Shown: positions 47,574 through 60,877 of the stretch, one piece after another
How positions within the stretch are numbered: the stretch's first letter is position 1
Layout of the letters: each line of letters opens with the position of its first letter
Assembly: GCF_947488135.1 (NCBI RefSeq)
Contig: NZ_CANKYW010000003.1
Location: forward strand, 1-64,000
Direction of reading: 5' to 3'
Length of the DNA stretch: 64,000 bases
DNA from: an uncultured Marivita sp.
GTDB taxonomy: Bacteria > Pseudomonadota > Alphaproteobacteria > Rhodobacterales > Rhodobacteraceae
The notes under the pieces: model-generated
Database searches by the model: none
The model's input: the letters and a program-made list of their open reading frames with translations, nothing else
What the model was told of the DNA's origin: nothing
Made by a program: the position numbers and the translations under genes

Positions 47574-47605
47574 CTTGCCGCGCGCGGCACCCTGTGCCAG
47601 AGGTC

Positions 47606-47633
47606 GGATTTACGTATTTGGAAAGAGAAGAAG
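47606..47633 (+). repeat. Upstream motif GGAT..TATTTG..AGAAGAAG, copy 1
   Basis: A 28-bp stretch identical at 22 of 28 positions to the one at 59926-59953 in front of folD. It ends 17 bp before the next gene's first ATG. Confidence 0.5.
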
Positions 47634-47650
47634 CAGGGGGTCGGTGCCTC

Positions 47651-48292
47651 ATGATGGACGCAGCCGAGGTTGAACGGTTCTTTACGCGATCGGATGGATC
47701 CTACCTCTTTGCGCGCTGGGGGCGGCCAATCGCGCCAATCGTGTTCGGTGTCGAGGACGCAACGCTGTCCGTGGTCAAAGGCGCGTTCGAGGCGGTGTGC
47801 GCCATGGCGGGGCACCAGATGGCGGAAACCGATCCCGAACTGGGCACCAATGTCATGGTGTTTTTCTTTCGCGAGTGGGCCGAATTGCTCGAGGTGCGCG
47901 ATCTGGATCGGCTGATTGACGGCCTTGCCCCGCTGGTGGCGCGGCTGTCGGAGGCGGAGGCCAATCAGTACCGGGTGTTTCGCTTCGACGAGTCGGGCGC
48001 GATCAAGGCCTGTTTCATTTTCCTGCGGATGGACGCGGTCATGTCGGCGCAGCCTGCCGAAACGCTGGCCTTGGCGCAGGTGGTGCAATCCATGCTGCTC
48101 TGGTCCGATCTGGCCTTCACAGATCGGTCTCCGCTGGGACAATTGGACGATGGGCGTGTCGTGCTCAGGCCCGAGATCGGGGCGCTGATCCGGGCGGCAT
48201 ATGATCCGGTGATGCCGGCCATGGCAGACGATCCGAGCCACGCCTTGCGGCTGGCTGCACGGATGCAGGTGGCACAGGGGAGTGTGAGCTGA
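47651..48292 (+). CDS. Conserved hypothetical protein preceding ybgC
   Basis: A 213-residue protein starting MMDAAEVERFFTRSDGSYLF (ATG 47651 or 47654). No signal peptide or TM helix; mixed alpha/beta with GVEDATLSVVKGAFEAVCAM in the N-terminal third. I do not recognise the family. It overlaps the ybgC start by 1 bp and so appears to be the first gene of the tol-pal unit. The start is preceded by the AGAAGAAG motif shared with folD. Confidence 0.78.
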   Translation: MMDAAEVERFFTRSDGSYLFARWGRPIAPIVFGVEDATLSVVKGAFEAVCAMAGHQMAETDPELGTNVMVFFFREWAELLEVRDLDRLIDGLAPLVARLSEAEANQYRVFRFDESGAIKACFIFLRMDAVMSAQPAETLALAQVVQSMLLWSDLAFTDRSPLGQLDDGRVVLRPEIGALIRAAYDPVMPAMADDPSHALRLAARMQVAQGSVS

Positions 48293-48681
48293 TGGTGCAT
48301 GAACTTGCCGTGCGGGTGTATTACGAGGACACCGACATGGGCGGAATCGTCTATTACGCCAACTATCTGCGCTATATCGAACGCGCGCGGTCTGATTGGG
48401 TGCGGTCGCTTGGAGTCGATCAAAACGCCATGCGCGAGGACGACGGTGTGGTCTTTGTCGTGCGCCGGGTCGAGGCCGATTACTTGATGCCCGCGAAATT
48501 CGACGACGACCTGGTGGTGCGCACGGTGGTGAAAGCGGTCACCGGGGTGCGCCTGATCATGTCGCAAGAGGTGCTTCGTGGCGAAGATCTGCTGTTCCAG
48601 GCCGAGGTGACGGTGGTCTGCGTGAACCAGCTCGGAGCGCCCGCCCGGCTTCCGGCAAATATCCGCCGTCAGATTCACTAG
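48292..48681 (+). CDS. ybgC: Tol-Pal-associated acyl-CoA thioesterase YbgC
   Basis: A 129-residue hotdog-fold thioesterase with YYEDTDMGGIVYYANYLRYIERAR, where the Asp in the DTD region is catalytic. It is the gene that opens tol-pal clusters in many Proteobacteria. Overlaps the preceding gene by 1 bp. Confidence 0.94.
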   Translation: MVHELAVRVYYEDTDMGGIVYYANYLRYIERARSDWVRSLGVDQNAMREDDGVVFVVRRVEADYLMPAKFDDDLVVRTVVKAVTGVRLIMSQEVLRGEDLLFQAEVTVVCVNQLGAPARLPANIRRQIH

Positions 48682-48798
48682 CCGGCCGAATTGCGCATGA
48701 AGTGACGCCATTGTGTTGGCGTTTCCCCTGCAATTGCGGTATTGAGGCTGCTAATCAGAGCCCGATCAATTGGGGCCAACCGGCTAAAGAGCAGGCAG

Positions 48799-49494
48799 AT
48801 GGAAGCAGAAACACTTGCGTTGGCGCAGGAGATTGATTTCTCCATGTGGGGACTTTTCGCGCGCGCGACGCTGACAGTCAAACTCGTGATGGTCATGTTG
48901 ATCATCGCGTCCTTCTGGGCGTGGGCGATCATTTTCGAAAAGCTGATCTCCTATCGCAAGGCGCGCGCCGAAGCGGCCGAATTCGACCGGGCGTTCTGGT
49001 CGGGCGAGCCGCTGGACGAATTGTTCGATCAGGTCGGCCCGGACCCGGACGGGCGTGCCAAGAAGGTCTTTGCCGCCGGGATGACCGAATGGCGCCGCTC
49101 GCATCGCGACGATGGCGGGTTGATCGCCGGGGCGCATGCGCGGATCGATCGGTCGATGGATGTGGCGATCCAGAAGGAAGCCGAGGATTTGCAGAAAAAC
49201 CTTGCCGTTCTGGCAACGGTCGGCTCGGTCGCGCCGTTTGTCGGGCTGTTCGGGACGGTCTGGGGCATCATGCACGCCTTCGTCGAGATTGCACAGCAGC
49301 AGAATACGTCGCTTGTTGTCGTGGCGCCCGGTATTGCCGAGGCGTTGCTGGCGACAGGTCTTGGCCTGCTCGCCGCGATCCCGGCGGTCGTGTTCTATAA
49401 CAAGCTGTCGGCGGACAGCGACCGTATCCTGGCCGGGTACGAATCCTTTGCCGACGAATTCTCGACCATCCTCAGCCGCCAGTTGGACAGCTGA
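48799..49494 (+). CDS. tolQ: Tol-Pal proton channel subunit TolQ
   Basis: A 231-residue, three-TM MotA/TolQ/ExbB protein starting MEAETLALAQEIDFSMWGLF at 48799 (in-frame ATGs upstream are less likely). It shows the conserved VAPFVGLFGTVWGIMHAF and ATGLGLLAAIPAVVFYN segments. With TolR it uses the proton gradient to energise TolA. It is 3 bp before tolR. Confidence 0.96.
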   Translation: MEAETLALAQEIDFSMWGLFARATLTVKLVMVMLIIASFWAWAIIFEKLISYRKARAEAAEFDRAFWSGEPLDELFDQVGPDPDGRAKKVFAAGMTEWRRSHRDDGGLIAGAHARIDRSMDVAIQKEAEDLQKNLAVLATVGSVAPFVGLFGTVWGIMHAFVEIAQQQNTSLVVVAPGIAEALLATGLGLLAAIPAVVFYNKLSADSDRILAGYESFADEFSTILSRQLDS

Positions 49495-49497
49495 GCC

Positions 49498-49968
49498 ATG
49501 GGAGGAGGCGTTGTCAGACAAGGAGGAGGCGGCGGGCGCAGGCGGAGAAAAGGCCGCGCGATGCCGATGTCCGAAATCAACGTCACGCCCTTCGTCGACG
49601 TGATGATGGTGTTGCTCATCATCTTCATGGTGGCGGCGCCCTTGTTGACGGTTGGTGTGCCCGTGGAATTGCCGAAGACAGCCGCGTCGGCCCTGCCGTC
49701 GGAAACCGAAGAGCCGCTCACCGTGACCATCGGGGCCGACGGGATCGTGTCGATCCAGAATACCGAAGTCGCCCGTGAGGAGCTTGTGCCGCGCCTTCAG
49801 GCGATTGCGGCGGAACGCTCGGATGACCGCGTGTTCATGCGTGCCGACGGGGCCGTGACCTACGAGGTCGTGGCACAGGTCATGGGCGCGCTGAATGCCG
49901 GTGGATTCAGCTCCATCGGGCTTGTGACCGATATCGGGGGGCCGGCTCTTGACGGGTCGGATGGCTGA
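49498..49968 (+). CDS. tolR: Tol-Pal subunit TolR
   Basis: A 156-residue ExbD/TolR protein. The N-terminus is unusually Gly/Arg-rich (GGGVVRQGGGGGRRRRKGRA) before MSEINVTPFVDVMMVLLIIF, which carries the conserved Asp of the TM helix. A periplasmic domain follows. Confidence 0.96.
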   Translation: MGGGVVRQGGGGGRRRRKGRAMPMSEINVTPFVDVMMVLLIIFMVAAPLLTVGVPVELPKTAASALPSETEEPLTVTIGADGIVSIQNTEVAREELVPRLQAIAAERSDDRVFMRADGAVTYEVVAQVMGALNAGGFSSIGLVTDIGGPALDGSDG

Positions 49969-49976
49969 GGCGCGCA

Positions 49977-51116
49977 GTGCATACGGGCCATTATATATCC
50001 GGCACCGCTCATGGAGTGTTGATCCTTTGGGCTTTGTTCGGGGGTGTTTTTCGAAGCGACCCCCCAGAGGTTCAGGTGTCTGAGGTCTCGGTCATCTCGG
50101 AGGCGCAATTCGCCGCGATGATGCAGCCGCAGCCTGCGCCGGTTTTGGGCGCCGAACCGGCCGCCTTGCCTGAGCCGGATGTAACGGAACCCGTACCCGA
50201 ACCGCCGGTCGAAGAGACACCGCCCGCGCCGACGCCCGATCCGGTCGAACCGGAAGCCGTCGCGCCGGATCCCGTTCCCGAACCCGTCGCACCTTTGCCG
50301 GAACCACCTGCGGCCGAGGACTTGCCGCAGCCGCCCGCACCGGAACCGGTGCCCGAGGTGGAGGCGCCGGACGTGGCGTTGCGCCCCATCCCGCGCCCCG
50401 CGCCGCGCGTGGCCCCCGAGGCCGTACCGGAACCCGCGCCCGAGGCAGAGATCGCGCCGGAGGTGCAGGAAACCGTGGAGCAGTCGGAGACACCGGATGT
50501 GACCGACGCCGAGGAACAGCAGGCGACGGCACCCGAAGCGGCCGCCACCGAGATCGTGACCGAAGCCGAAGAACCGGCCCGGGCGCCGACGGCCTCGATT
50601 CGTCCGCAGACACGCCCGAACCGTCCGACTGCGCCCACGCAGACGGTGGCGGCACCGCCCGCCACCGCCGAGCCGGACCCTGCGCCCGCGCCGACACCGG
50701 CCGAGCCGGACACAGCGGCGGATGCGACCGCGTCAGCGATTGCCGGGGCGCTTGAAGAAGCGCTATCGGGTGCTGCTTCGGGCACGCCGGACGGCCCGCC
50801 CCTGACGACGGGCGAACGCGACGGCTTCCGGATCGCGGTTCAGGAGTGCTGGGTCGTCGATGTCGGGTCGCAAGCGGCGAATGTGACTGTTACTGTGGGC
50901 TTCGAGATGGACCGCTCGGGTCGGGTCGTCACGTCGAGCCTGCGGATGCTGGCGGCCAGCGGCGGAGATGGATCGGCTGCGGAAACCGCGTTCCAGGCCG
51001 CGCGCCGGGCTATTCTGCGGTGCCAAGGGGATGGTTATGCCTTGCCCGCCGAGAAATTTGATCAGTGGAAGACCGTCGAGATGACGTTCAACCCAGAGAG
51101 TATGAGGATCCGATGA
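49977..51116 (+). CDS. tolA: TolA with Pro/Glu-rich spacer (GTG start)
   Basis: A 379-residue protein starting at GTG 49977 with a single N-terminal TM (about 8-25). The middle domain, about residues 50-260, is not the Lys/Ala-rich helix of E. coli but a Pro/Glu/Ala spacer of PEPV-type repeats. The C-terminal domain III from about 275 has [20 protein letters not shown] and [17 protein letters not shown]. It bridges TolQR to Pal across the periplasm. It overlaps tolB by 4 bp. Confidence 0.9.
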   Translation: MHTGHYISGTAHGVLILWALFGGVFRSDPPEVQVSEVSVISEAQFAAMMQPQPAPVLGAEPAALPEPDVTEPVPEPPVEETPPAPTPDPVEPEAVAPDPVPEPVAPLPEPPAAEDLPQPPAPEPVPEVEAPDVALRPIPRPAPRVAPEAVPEPAPEAEIAPEVQETVEQSETPDVTDAEEQQATAPEAAATEIVTEAEEPARAPTASIRPQTRPNRPTAPTQTVAAPPATAEPDPAPAPTPAEPDTAADATASAIAGALEEALSGAASGTPDGPPLTTGERDGFRIAVQECWVVDVGSQAANVTVTVGFEMDRSGRVVTSSLRMLAASGGDGSAAETAFQAARRAILRCQGDGYALPAEKFDQWKTVEMTFNPESMRIR

Positions 51117-52438
51117 AACAGATCGTTGCGTCGTTTTTGACTGTTTTGATGTTGGCCATCTGCGCGCCGCTCGCGGCGCTGGCGCAGAGCGGGCCGTTGC
51201 GGATCGAAATCACCGAAGGGGTTGTCGAACCGTTGCCCTACGCGGTGCCGGATTTCGTCGCCGAAAGCGCCGGGGCGCAACAATTGGCGCAACAGATCGC
51301 GCGCGTCGTGGCCGAGGACCTGACAGGAACGGGCCTCTTCCGCGAAGTGCCGCGCGAGGCGCATATCAGCCAGGTGACGAGCTTCGGCAGCCCGGTCCAG
51401 TTCGCCGACTGGAAAGCCATCAACGCGCAGGCGCTCATCACCGGTGCCGTCAGCGAAGAGGGCGGGCGCGTCGTGGTCAAGTTCCGCGTCTGGGACGTGT
51501 TCGCCGGGACCGAACTGGGTCAGGGAATGCAATTTGCGGGCACGCCTGACGGCTGGCGTCGCATGGCGCACAAGGTGGCCGATCAGGTCTACAGCCGGAT
51601 CACCGGCGAAAGCGGATATTTCGACAGCCGTGTCGTGTTCGTGTCCGAAAGCGGCCCCAAGGACCAGCGCGCGAAACGCCTTGCGGTCATGGATTACGAC
51701 GGGGCGAATGTGCAGTACCTGACGGGCAGCAACGCGCTTGTTCTGGCGCCGCGCTTTTCGGAAGATGGGCAGCGCGTGCTTTACACCAGCTATGAAACCG
51801 GAATGCCGCGCGTGCATGTGCTCGAGGTGGGAACGGTGCAAAGCCGGATCCTGCAAGGCCAGGATGGCGTTATGAGCTTTGCCCCCCGGTTCGCGCCGAA
51901 TGGGCAGACGGTGGTTTATTCCCTGACGCGGGGATCAAACACAGATATCTGGGCAATGGATATCGGCAGCGGCGGGACCCGGCAGCTGACGAACGCGCCG
52001 TCGATCGAAACCGCGCCCAGCTATTCTCCGGATGGCAGTCAGATCGTTTTCGAAAGCGACCGCTCTGGCACGCAGCAGCTTTACGTCATGCCCGCAGGCG
52101 GCGGTGAGGCGCGGCGGATCAGCTTTGGTCAGGGACGCTATTCCACGCCGGTCTGGTCCCCGCGCGGTGACATGATCGCGTTCACCAAGCAGAACGCGGG
52201 TCGGTTCCATATCGGTGTGATGCGGACGGATGGCTCCGAAGAGCGTCTGCTCACCGCGTCGTTCCTCGATGAGGGTCCGACCTGGGCTCCGAATGGGCGG
52301 GTCATCATGTTCGCGCGGGAAACGCAGGGCGCGCAGGGGGCGTCATCGCTTTATACCGTCGACATTTCGGGCCGGAACCTCAAGCGCGTGCGCACACCGG
52401 AAGGGGCGTCGGACCCGAGCTGGGGACCCTTGCAGTGA
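51113..52438 (+). CDS. tolB: Tol-Pal periplasmic beta-propeller TolB
   Basis: A 441-residue protein starting [20 protein letters not shown] with a signal peptide cut after ALA. An N-terminal domain and a six-bladed propeller with repeats such as [19 protein letters not shown] and [15 protein letters not shown] follow. It binds Pal. Followed by a 24-bp palindrome before pal. Confidence 0.96.
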   Translation: MKQIVASFLTVLMLAICAPLAALAQSGPLRIEITEGVVEPLPYAVPDFVAESAGAQQLAQQIARVVAEDLTGTGLFREVPREAHISQVTSFGSPVQFADWKAINAQALITGAVSEEGGRVVVKFRVWDVFAGTELGQGMQFAGTPDGWRRMAHKVADQVYSRITGESGYFDSRVVFVSESGPKDQRAKRLAVMDYDGANVQYLTGSNALVLAPRFSEDGQRVLYTSYETGMPRVHVLEVGTVQSRILQGQDGVMSFAPRFAPNGQTVVYSLTRGSNTDIWAMDIGSGGTRQLTNAPSIETAPSYSPDGSQIVFESDRSGTQQLYVMPAGGGEARRISFGQGRYSTPVWSPRGDMIAFTKQNAGRFHIGVMRTDGSEERLLTASFLDEGPTWAPNGRVIMFARETQGAQGASSLYTVDISGRNLKRVRTPEGASDPSWGPLQ

Positions 52439-52474
52439 CGCGTGCGACTTCACCAGAAATTAATGTGGAGCGCC

Positions 52475-52498
52475 CAGAATTTTCGTACGAAAATTCTG
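52475..52498. repeat. Perfect 24-bp palindrome between tolB and pal
   Basis: The half-site CAGAATTTTCGT and its exact reverse complement meet without a loop. The region is 137 bp long and otherwise gene-free. No T-run follows, so it is not a classic terminator; it could be a protein-binding site or a dispersed repeat. Confidence 0.8.
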
Positions 52499-52575
52499 AA
52501 ACACCGCAGATGACTAGGCGCGGCAGCGATGCTGTGATAAATTCCGTTCAAAGATAAAAGAGAGCAGGACATCTC

Positions 52576-53094
52576 ATGCGACTTTCCGCAAAAATCACGA
52601 TGCTGATGGCCGTATTGGCCGTGTCAGCCTGTACCAACGCCAATCGCTTCGACAACGACGCCGTGGATCTCAACGCAGCCACTGGTCAGGCCGGGGGCAT
52701 CGTTCCCGGCAGCGCGAGCGACCCCAGCTCCCCCGCCTATTTCCAGCAGACCGTCGGGGACCGGGTGCTTTTCGCGGTGGATCAATCCACGCTCAGCCCC
52801 GAGGCGCGTGCGACGCTGGACGGTCAGGTCCAATGGCTGCGCACCAATGCCGATTACAACGCGGTGATCGAAGGCCATGCCGACGAACAGGGGACGCGCG
52901 CGTACAACCTCGCGCTCGGCGCGCGCCGGGCCAACGCGGTGATGGAGTACCTGATCGCGCAGGGCATTCCGTCCAACCGTCTGCGTTTTGTCAGCTACGG
53001 CAAGGAACGCCCCATTGAAATTTGCTCGGAAGAGGCGTGTTATGCCAAGAACCGGCGGGCGGTGACCATCATCTCCGCAGGTTTGACGAGCTGA
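52576..53094 (+). CDS. pal: Peptidoglycan-associated lipoprotein Pal
   Basis: A 172-residue OmpA-domain lipoprotein: lipobox V16-S-A-C19 (LAVSAC), then an OmpA-like domain with VIEGHADEQGTRAYNLALGARRA binding peptidoglycan. It links TolB/TolA to the outer membrane. The nearest upstream promoter is unknown. Confidence 0.96.
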   Translation: MRLSAKITMLMAVLAVSACTNANRFDNDAVDLNAATGQAGGIVPGSASDPSSPAYFQQTVGDRVLFAVDQSTLSPEARATLDGQVQWLRTNADYNAVIEGHADEQGTRAYNLALGARRANAVMEYLIAQGIPSNRLRFVSYGKERPIEICSEEACYAKNRRAVTIISAGLTS

Positions 53095-53105
53095 CGGAGT
53101 CCTGA

Positions 53106-53924
53106 ATGCGCCTTGCGGCAATCTTACTGAGTTGTGCCATCGCGGTCGCGCCCCTTGGGGTGCGGGCGCAGGAAACCCTGGCGGACATCCGTCAGGATCT
53201 GTCGGTATTGTCCGTCGAGGTCCAGAAACTCAAACGCGAGTTGAGCACAACCGGCGGCACATCCATCGTGCTGCCCAGCGGTGCGCTTGACCGGATCAAT
53301 GCGATCGAAGCGGAATTGCAGCGTCTGACCGCCAAGACTGAAGAGCTGGAGTTCCGCGTCAGCAGCGTCGCCGAAGACGGCGCACAGCGCGTGGGCGATC
53401 TTGAATTCCGGCTCTGTGAATTGGAACAAGGCTGCGACATCGGCGCTTTGGGCAAGACACCGACTTTGGGTGGGGAGACCGCAGCGGTCGCTCCGCCGGT
53501 GGTGTCTCCGGCATCGCAAACGGGCAACACGGAATTGGCTGTCGGCGAAGAAACCGACTTTCGGCGAGCTGGGGAGGCGCTCGCCCAAGGTGACTTTCAA
53601 TCCGCCGCAGAGCAGTTTGCGACCTTTCGCCAGACCTATCCGGGTGGACCGCTAGAGGCCCAGGCGCTTGTCGCCGAGGGTCGTGCGCTCGAAGGATTGG
53701 GCAATACGCGCGATGCCGCGCGGCGGTATCTGGATGCCTATGCCGGCTACCCTGACGATGCCGCCGGGCCAGAGGCGCTGTGGCGGTTGGGCGTCGCTCT
53801 TGGAACGCTCGGCAATGTCTCCGAAGCCTGTGTGACCCTGTCCGAGGTCGCTGGCCGGTATCCCGGCAGCAGTGATGCCATCGCCGAGGCCAACGCCGCC
53901 AAGGCCCGGTTCAACTGCCAGTGA
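53106..53924 (+). CDS. cpoB: Cell division coordinator CpoB (YbgF)
   Basis: A 272-residue protein: signal peptide (cut near VRAQ), N-terminal coiled coil (about residues 25-110, VLSVEVQKLKRELST and IEAELQRLTAKTEELEFRV), then TPR repeats (FRRAGEALAQGDFQSAAEQF). It coordinates peptidoglycan synthesis with outer-membrane constriction. It ends in a 4-bp overlap with tilS. Confidence 0.93.
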   Translation: MRLAAILLSCAIAVAPLGVRAQETLADIRQDLSVLSVEVQKLKRELSTTGGTSIVLPSGALDRINAIEAELQRLTAKTEELEFRVSSVAEDGAQRVGDLEFRLCELEQGCDIGALGKTPTLGGETAAVAPPVVSPASQTGNTELAVGEETDFRRAGEALAQGDFQSAAEQFATFRQTYPGGPLEAQALVAEGRALEGLGNTRDAARRYLDAYAGYPDDAAGPEALWRLGVALGTLGNVSEACVTLSEVAGRYPGSSDAIAEANAAKARFNCQ

Positions 53925-55270
53925 AGGACACGCCGCTAGCGCAGCGGTTTGCCGACACGATGGGCCAGCTTCTTGGTCCCGATTTTCCATCCGATCTTGG
54001 GCTTGCGGTCTCCGGTGGTGGGGACAGCATGGCCATGCTTTATCTCGCCCATAACTGGACACGCCAATATGGTGTGCGGCTTTGGGTGGTGACTGTCGAT
54101 CATCGGTTGCGACCCGAAAGCGCGTCCGAGGCCGCGATGGTGGCGGAGGAATGCGCTGCACTTGGCTGGCCCCATACCACGGTCCGCTGGCAGTGGGATG
54201 GTCGCGGCAACGTGCAGAATGCCGCCCGGCGGGCCAGGCTCTCCTTGATTGATAGGTGGCGCGGCAATCTGCGCCACGTTCTGTTCGCGCATACACAGGA
54301 CGATCAGGCGGAAACGGTGTTGATGCGGTTGATGCGCGGGTCGGGCGTGGACGGTCTGGCCGGGATGCGTGCGGTCCGCGAGGTGACGCCGCATCCGGTG
54401 TCGATACCGGCATTGGACCCTGAGACCGTCTCCGGTGATCTGCCGGATCGGGGCCAGGTCTCGCCCGGGTTTTCGTTGGTGCGTCCTTGCCTGGAGTTCC
54501 AGCGCGAGGAGTTGCGGCACTTTGCAGGCGTGCTCAAGGGCCGCTGGGTCGAAGACCCGACAAACGACGATCGAACCTACGATCGGGTACGCGTTCGGCA
54601 TTTGTTAGGACATTTGCGGCAAGAAGGGCTTACCGCAGAGGTGCTGGTCGAAACGTCCCATCGCATGGCGCGGGCGCGGGACGGGTTGCAGGCGCGTCTG
54701 GTCGATGCCTTTCGGCAGATTTCCGTTCCGGCGCCACTGGGGCAGGTGCGCGTCGAACGGGACGGGTTCGCGCGTTTGGACAGCGAAACGCAGCTTCGGC
54801 TGCTGACATCGGCGCTGTGTTACGTGGCGTCGTCCGAATACAGGCCGCGCGCAGTGTCGAGCGAGGGGCTGCTGACGCAGGTGCTGTCGGGAAAAGGCGG
54901 CACCCTGCACGGCGCAGACGTGATTGTGGAGCGGGACCATATTCGCATCGTGCGCGAAGCCGCGGCTGTAGAGAAGGGCCGGTGCAGTCTTGAGCATCTT
55001 TGGGATGGCCAATGGCTGCTTTGCGACGATGACCGCGCCTTGCCTCAGGATGCGGTGGTCGGCGCATTGACCGAGGCGGGTTGGGCCCAGATCGCGGATC
55101 GCTCGGATCTGGGCGTGCCGCACCGGGCGGCGCTTGGTCTGCCCGCGGTCTGGTCAGGTGACGCTTTGATCGCGTGTCCGGCTCTTGGCGTGGGGCCCGG
55201 GATTACGGTGCGGCGCTTTGTCCTTGGGCGGCCCGACACCGGTTTTGAGGCATTTTGTCTTTCGCATTGA
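53921..55270 (+). CDS. tilS: tRNA(Ile)-lysidine synthase (GTG start)
   Basis: A 449-residue protein beginning at GTG 53921. The PP-loop reads SGGGDSMAML (canonical SGGxDS), and RVRHLLGHLRQEGLT lies in the middle domain. It makes lysidine at C34 of tRNA-Ile(CAU). It overlaps the cpoB stop. Confidence 0.92.
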   Translation: MKDTPLAQRFADTMGQLLGPDFPSDLGLAVSGGGDSMAMLYLAHNWTRQYGVRLWVVTVDHRLRPESASEAAMVAEECAALGWPHTTVRWQWDGRGNVQNAARRARLSLIDRWRGNLRHVLFAHTQDDQAETVLMRLMRGSGVDGLAGMRAVREVTPHPVSIPALDPETVSGDLPDRGQVSPGFSLVRPCLEFQREELRHFAGVLKGRWVEDPTNDDRTYDRVRVRHLLGHLRQEGLTAEVLVETSHRMARARDGLQARLVDAFRQISVPAPLGQVRVERDGFARLDSETQLRLLTSALCYVASSEYRPRAVSSEGLLTQVLSGKGGTLHGADVIVERDHIRIVREAAAVEKGRCSLEHLWDGQWLLCDDDRALPQDAVVGALTEAGWAQIADRSDLGVPHRAALGLPAVWSGDALIACPALGVGPGITVRRFVLGRPDTGFEAFCLSH

Positions 55271-55348
55271 ACACGCGCTGCGCATGTCTATGTTAAAGGC
55301 CAAGAGACACGGGCCCATTCGCCCCTGTCACAATCAGGAGAAATTTCC

Positions 55349-57271
<1,923 letters not shown>

Positions 57272-57291
57272 CGATCGGCAAAACCAAGATC

Positions 57292-57328
57292 AAAAGCCCC
57301 GATGTTCATGCGAACGTCGGGGCTTTTT
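57292..57328 (+). terminator. Rho-independent terminator after ftsH
   Basis: A stem AGCCCCGATGTTC / GAACGTCGGGGCT (one G:T pair) with an ATGC loop, a preceding A-run and five T residues. Confidence 0.92.
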
Positions 57329-57409
57329 CGTTGCGGTACCACTCGTTTTGGCTTGTCCTCAGGGACGCTCCGGGGTTCTTTCCCACCAATCATGATCGGA
57401 GGGATCGGT

Positions 57410-58006
57410 ATGCCTGCTTTGAAACCCACGGAGTTTTCCGCGACCGTCAGGTGGATCGGTCGGGTGCCGGTCGAGGGTGAGGCCATCTTGTCCGCCGCAA
57501 TCGATACGCTCGACCTGGGATTTGACGGTCCGGTCGGGGAACGCCATTCCGGCCGGACACGGCCTTCATGCAGCCGCGTGACCTCGCAACACGCGCGCGG
57601 TATCGAGATTGCCAATGTGCGGCAGCTTTCCATCGTCTCTGCCGAGGAACTGGCCGAGATCGCGTCGGAGATGGACCTCGACCGGATCGACCCCACTTGG
57701 TTGGGAGCAACTTTGGTCATCGAAGGGATCCCGGAATTCACCCTTGTGCCGCCGTCGTCCCGTTTGCAGGGTCCGGACGGGGTGACGCTGATCGTGGATA
57801 TGGAAAACCGCCCATGCCATTTGCCCGCGCGGGAGATCGAAGCGCTGCATCCGGGCAAGGGCAAGGCATTCAAGACCGCCGCGAAGAACATGCGCGGTGT
57901 GACCGCCTGGGTGGAGCGTCCCGGGCGGCTGACACTTGGCGACAGCCTACGGCTGCATGTTCCGGATCAGCCGGTTTGGTCGCATCTGGGGGCGGCGCGC
58001 GCCTGA
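57410..58006 (+). CDS. MOSC-domain protein
   Basis: A 198-residue protein starting MPALKPTEFSATVRWIGRVP at 57410 behind GGAGGGA. It shows GLGFDG-like LDLGFDGPVGERHSG and the MOSC-type NMRGVTAWVERPGRLTLGDSL. MOSC domains bind a molybdenum cofactor or a sulfur carrier; substrate not known. The conserved MOSC cysteine could be C53 (RPSCSR). A free-standing gene. Confidence 0.82.
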   Translation: MPALKPTEFSATVRWIGRVPVEGEAILSAAIDTLDLGFDGPVGERHSGRTRPSCSRVTSQHARGIEIANVRQLSIVSAEELAEIASEMDLDRIDPTWLGATLVIEGIPEFTLVPPSSRLQGPDGVTLIVDMENRPCHLPAREIEALHPGKGKAFKTAAKNMRGVTAWVERPGRLTLGDSLRLHVPDQPVWSHLGAARA

Positions 58007-58108
58007 CAAAACGTGCGGAGGTTTCCGATTGGCGACGGTAAGACGTCGATCCCGCCGCTGTTTCGTCGGGAAGTGTCGGTTTCGCAGCGCCTTGCCTCTG
58101 GTGTGCGA

Positions 58109-58131
58109 CTGTATGCCTTTGGCACATACAG
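58109..58131 (+). other. Hairpin in the fhs leader
   Basis: CTGTATG pairs with CATACAG around a 9-nt loop, 21 bp before the fhs start. I could not match the 146-bp leader to a known riboswitch (ZTP or THF types do not fit by eye). Confidence 0.35.
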
Positions 58132-58152
58132 GTCCGAACAGGGGAGCCCTTC

Positions 58153-59829
<1,677 letters not shown>

Positions 59830-59925
59830 TGTGATGACGGGTGGGCGCTCGGGCTGCGCCCATCGCCCCACCCGCTATCCCATCTCGCGCTGTTACTCAG
59901 CCCTTGCCGATTTTGGGCCAGCGGT

Positions 59926-59953
59926 GGATATGCATATTTGTGAAAAGAAGAAG
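59926..59953 (+). repeat. Upstream motif GGAT..TATTTG..AGAAGAAG, copy 2
   Basis: 22 of 28 positions match the copy at 47606-47633; it ends 8 bp before the folD ATG and may contain its ribosome-binding site (GAAGAAGG). Confidence 0.5.
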
Positions 59954-59961
59954 GACGGACC

Positions 59962-60864
59962 ATGAGCGCAAAGATCATTGACGGGAAAGCTTTTGCGGCG
60001 ACGGTTCGCGAGAAAGTGGCAGGGCATGTCGCGCGCCTGAAAGAGGAGCACGGGTTGACGCCGGGCTTGGCCGTGGTGCTGGTGGGCGAAGACCCGGCGA
60101 GCCAAGTCTATGTTCGCTCCAAGGGCAAGGCCACGAAGGAAGCGGGTATGCTCGGGGTCGAGTACCGGCTCGATGTCGATGCGCCGCAGGGCGAATTGCT
60201 CCGCCTGATCGATGATTTGAACGCGAACCCAGCGATCCATGGCATTCTGGTGCAGTTGCCTTTGCCGTCGCATATCGATGCGGATCTCGTCATCAACGCC
60301 ATCGATCCGGCCAAGGACGTGGACGGGTTTCACATCTCGAATGTCGGGTTGCTGGGCACGGGACAGAAAAGCATGGTGCCCTGCACGCCGCTGGGCTGCC
60401 TGATGATGTTGCGCGACCATCATGGATCGCTGTCGGGCATGGACGCGGTGGTGATCGGGCGGTCGAATATTGTGGGCAAGCCGATGGCGCAGCTTTTGCT
60501 GGGCGAGAGTTGTACCGTTACCATCGCGCATTCGCGGACGAAGGATCTGCCCGAGGTGGTGCGCCGTGCCGATATCGTTGTGGCGGCCGTCGGTCGACCC
60601 GGGATGGTGACAGGAGACTGGATCAAACCCGGTGCCACGGTGATGGATGTCGGCATCAACCGGATCGATGCGCCCGAAAAGGGTGAGGGCAAGACCCGGC
60701 TTGTCGGGGATTGCGATTTCGACAGCTGCGCAGAGGTGGCCGGTGCGATCACGCCGGTTCCCGGCGGCGTTGGGCCCATGACTATCGCCTGTCTGTTGGC
60801 GAACACGGTGACCGCGTGCCGTCGGATCAACGGCCTGGCCGAGCCGGAGGGCCTGACCGCCTGA
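59962..60864 (+). CDS. folD: Methylene-THF dehydrogenase/cyclohydrolase
   Basis: A 300-residue FolD with the catalytic Lys in [24 protein letters not shown] and the NADP site [17 protein letters not shown]. It interconverts methylene-THF and formyl-THF, together with fhs. A TGGGCGC/GCGCCCA hairpin at 59842-59862 lies between fhs and folD. Confidence 0.96.
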   Translation: MSAKIIDGKAFAATVREKVAGHVARLKEEHGLTPGLAVVLVGEDPASQVYVRSKGKATKEAGMLGVEYRLDVDAPQGELLRLIDDLNANPAIHGILVQLPLPSHIDADLVINAIDPAKDVDGFHISNVGLLGTGQKSMVPCTPLGCLMMLRDHHGSLSGMDAVVIGRSNIVGKPMAQLLLGESCTVTIAHSRTKDLPEVVRRADIVVAAVGRPGMVTGDWIKPGATVMDVGINRIDAPEKGEGKTRLVGDCDFDSCAEVAGAITPVPGGVGPMTIACLLANTVTACRRINGLAEPEGLTA

Positions 60865-60877
60865 CCGCCTGACGGCG

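Noticed and set aside
58007-58152. Possible ZTP or THF riboswitch upstream of fhs
   Set aside because: The conserved sequence elements of those classes could not be found by eye; only a short hairpin near the start codon is supported.
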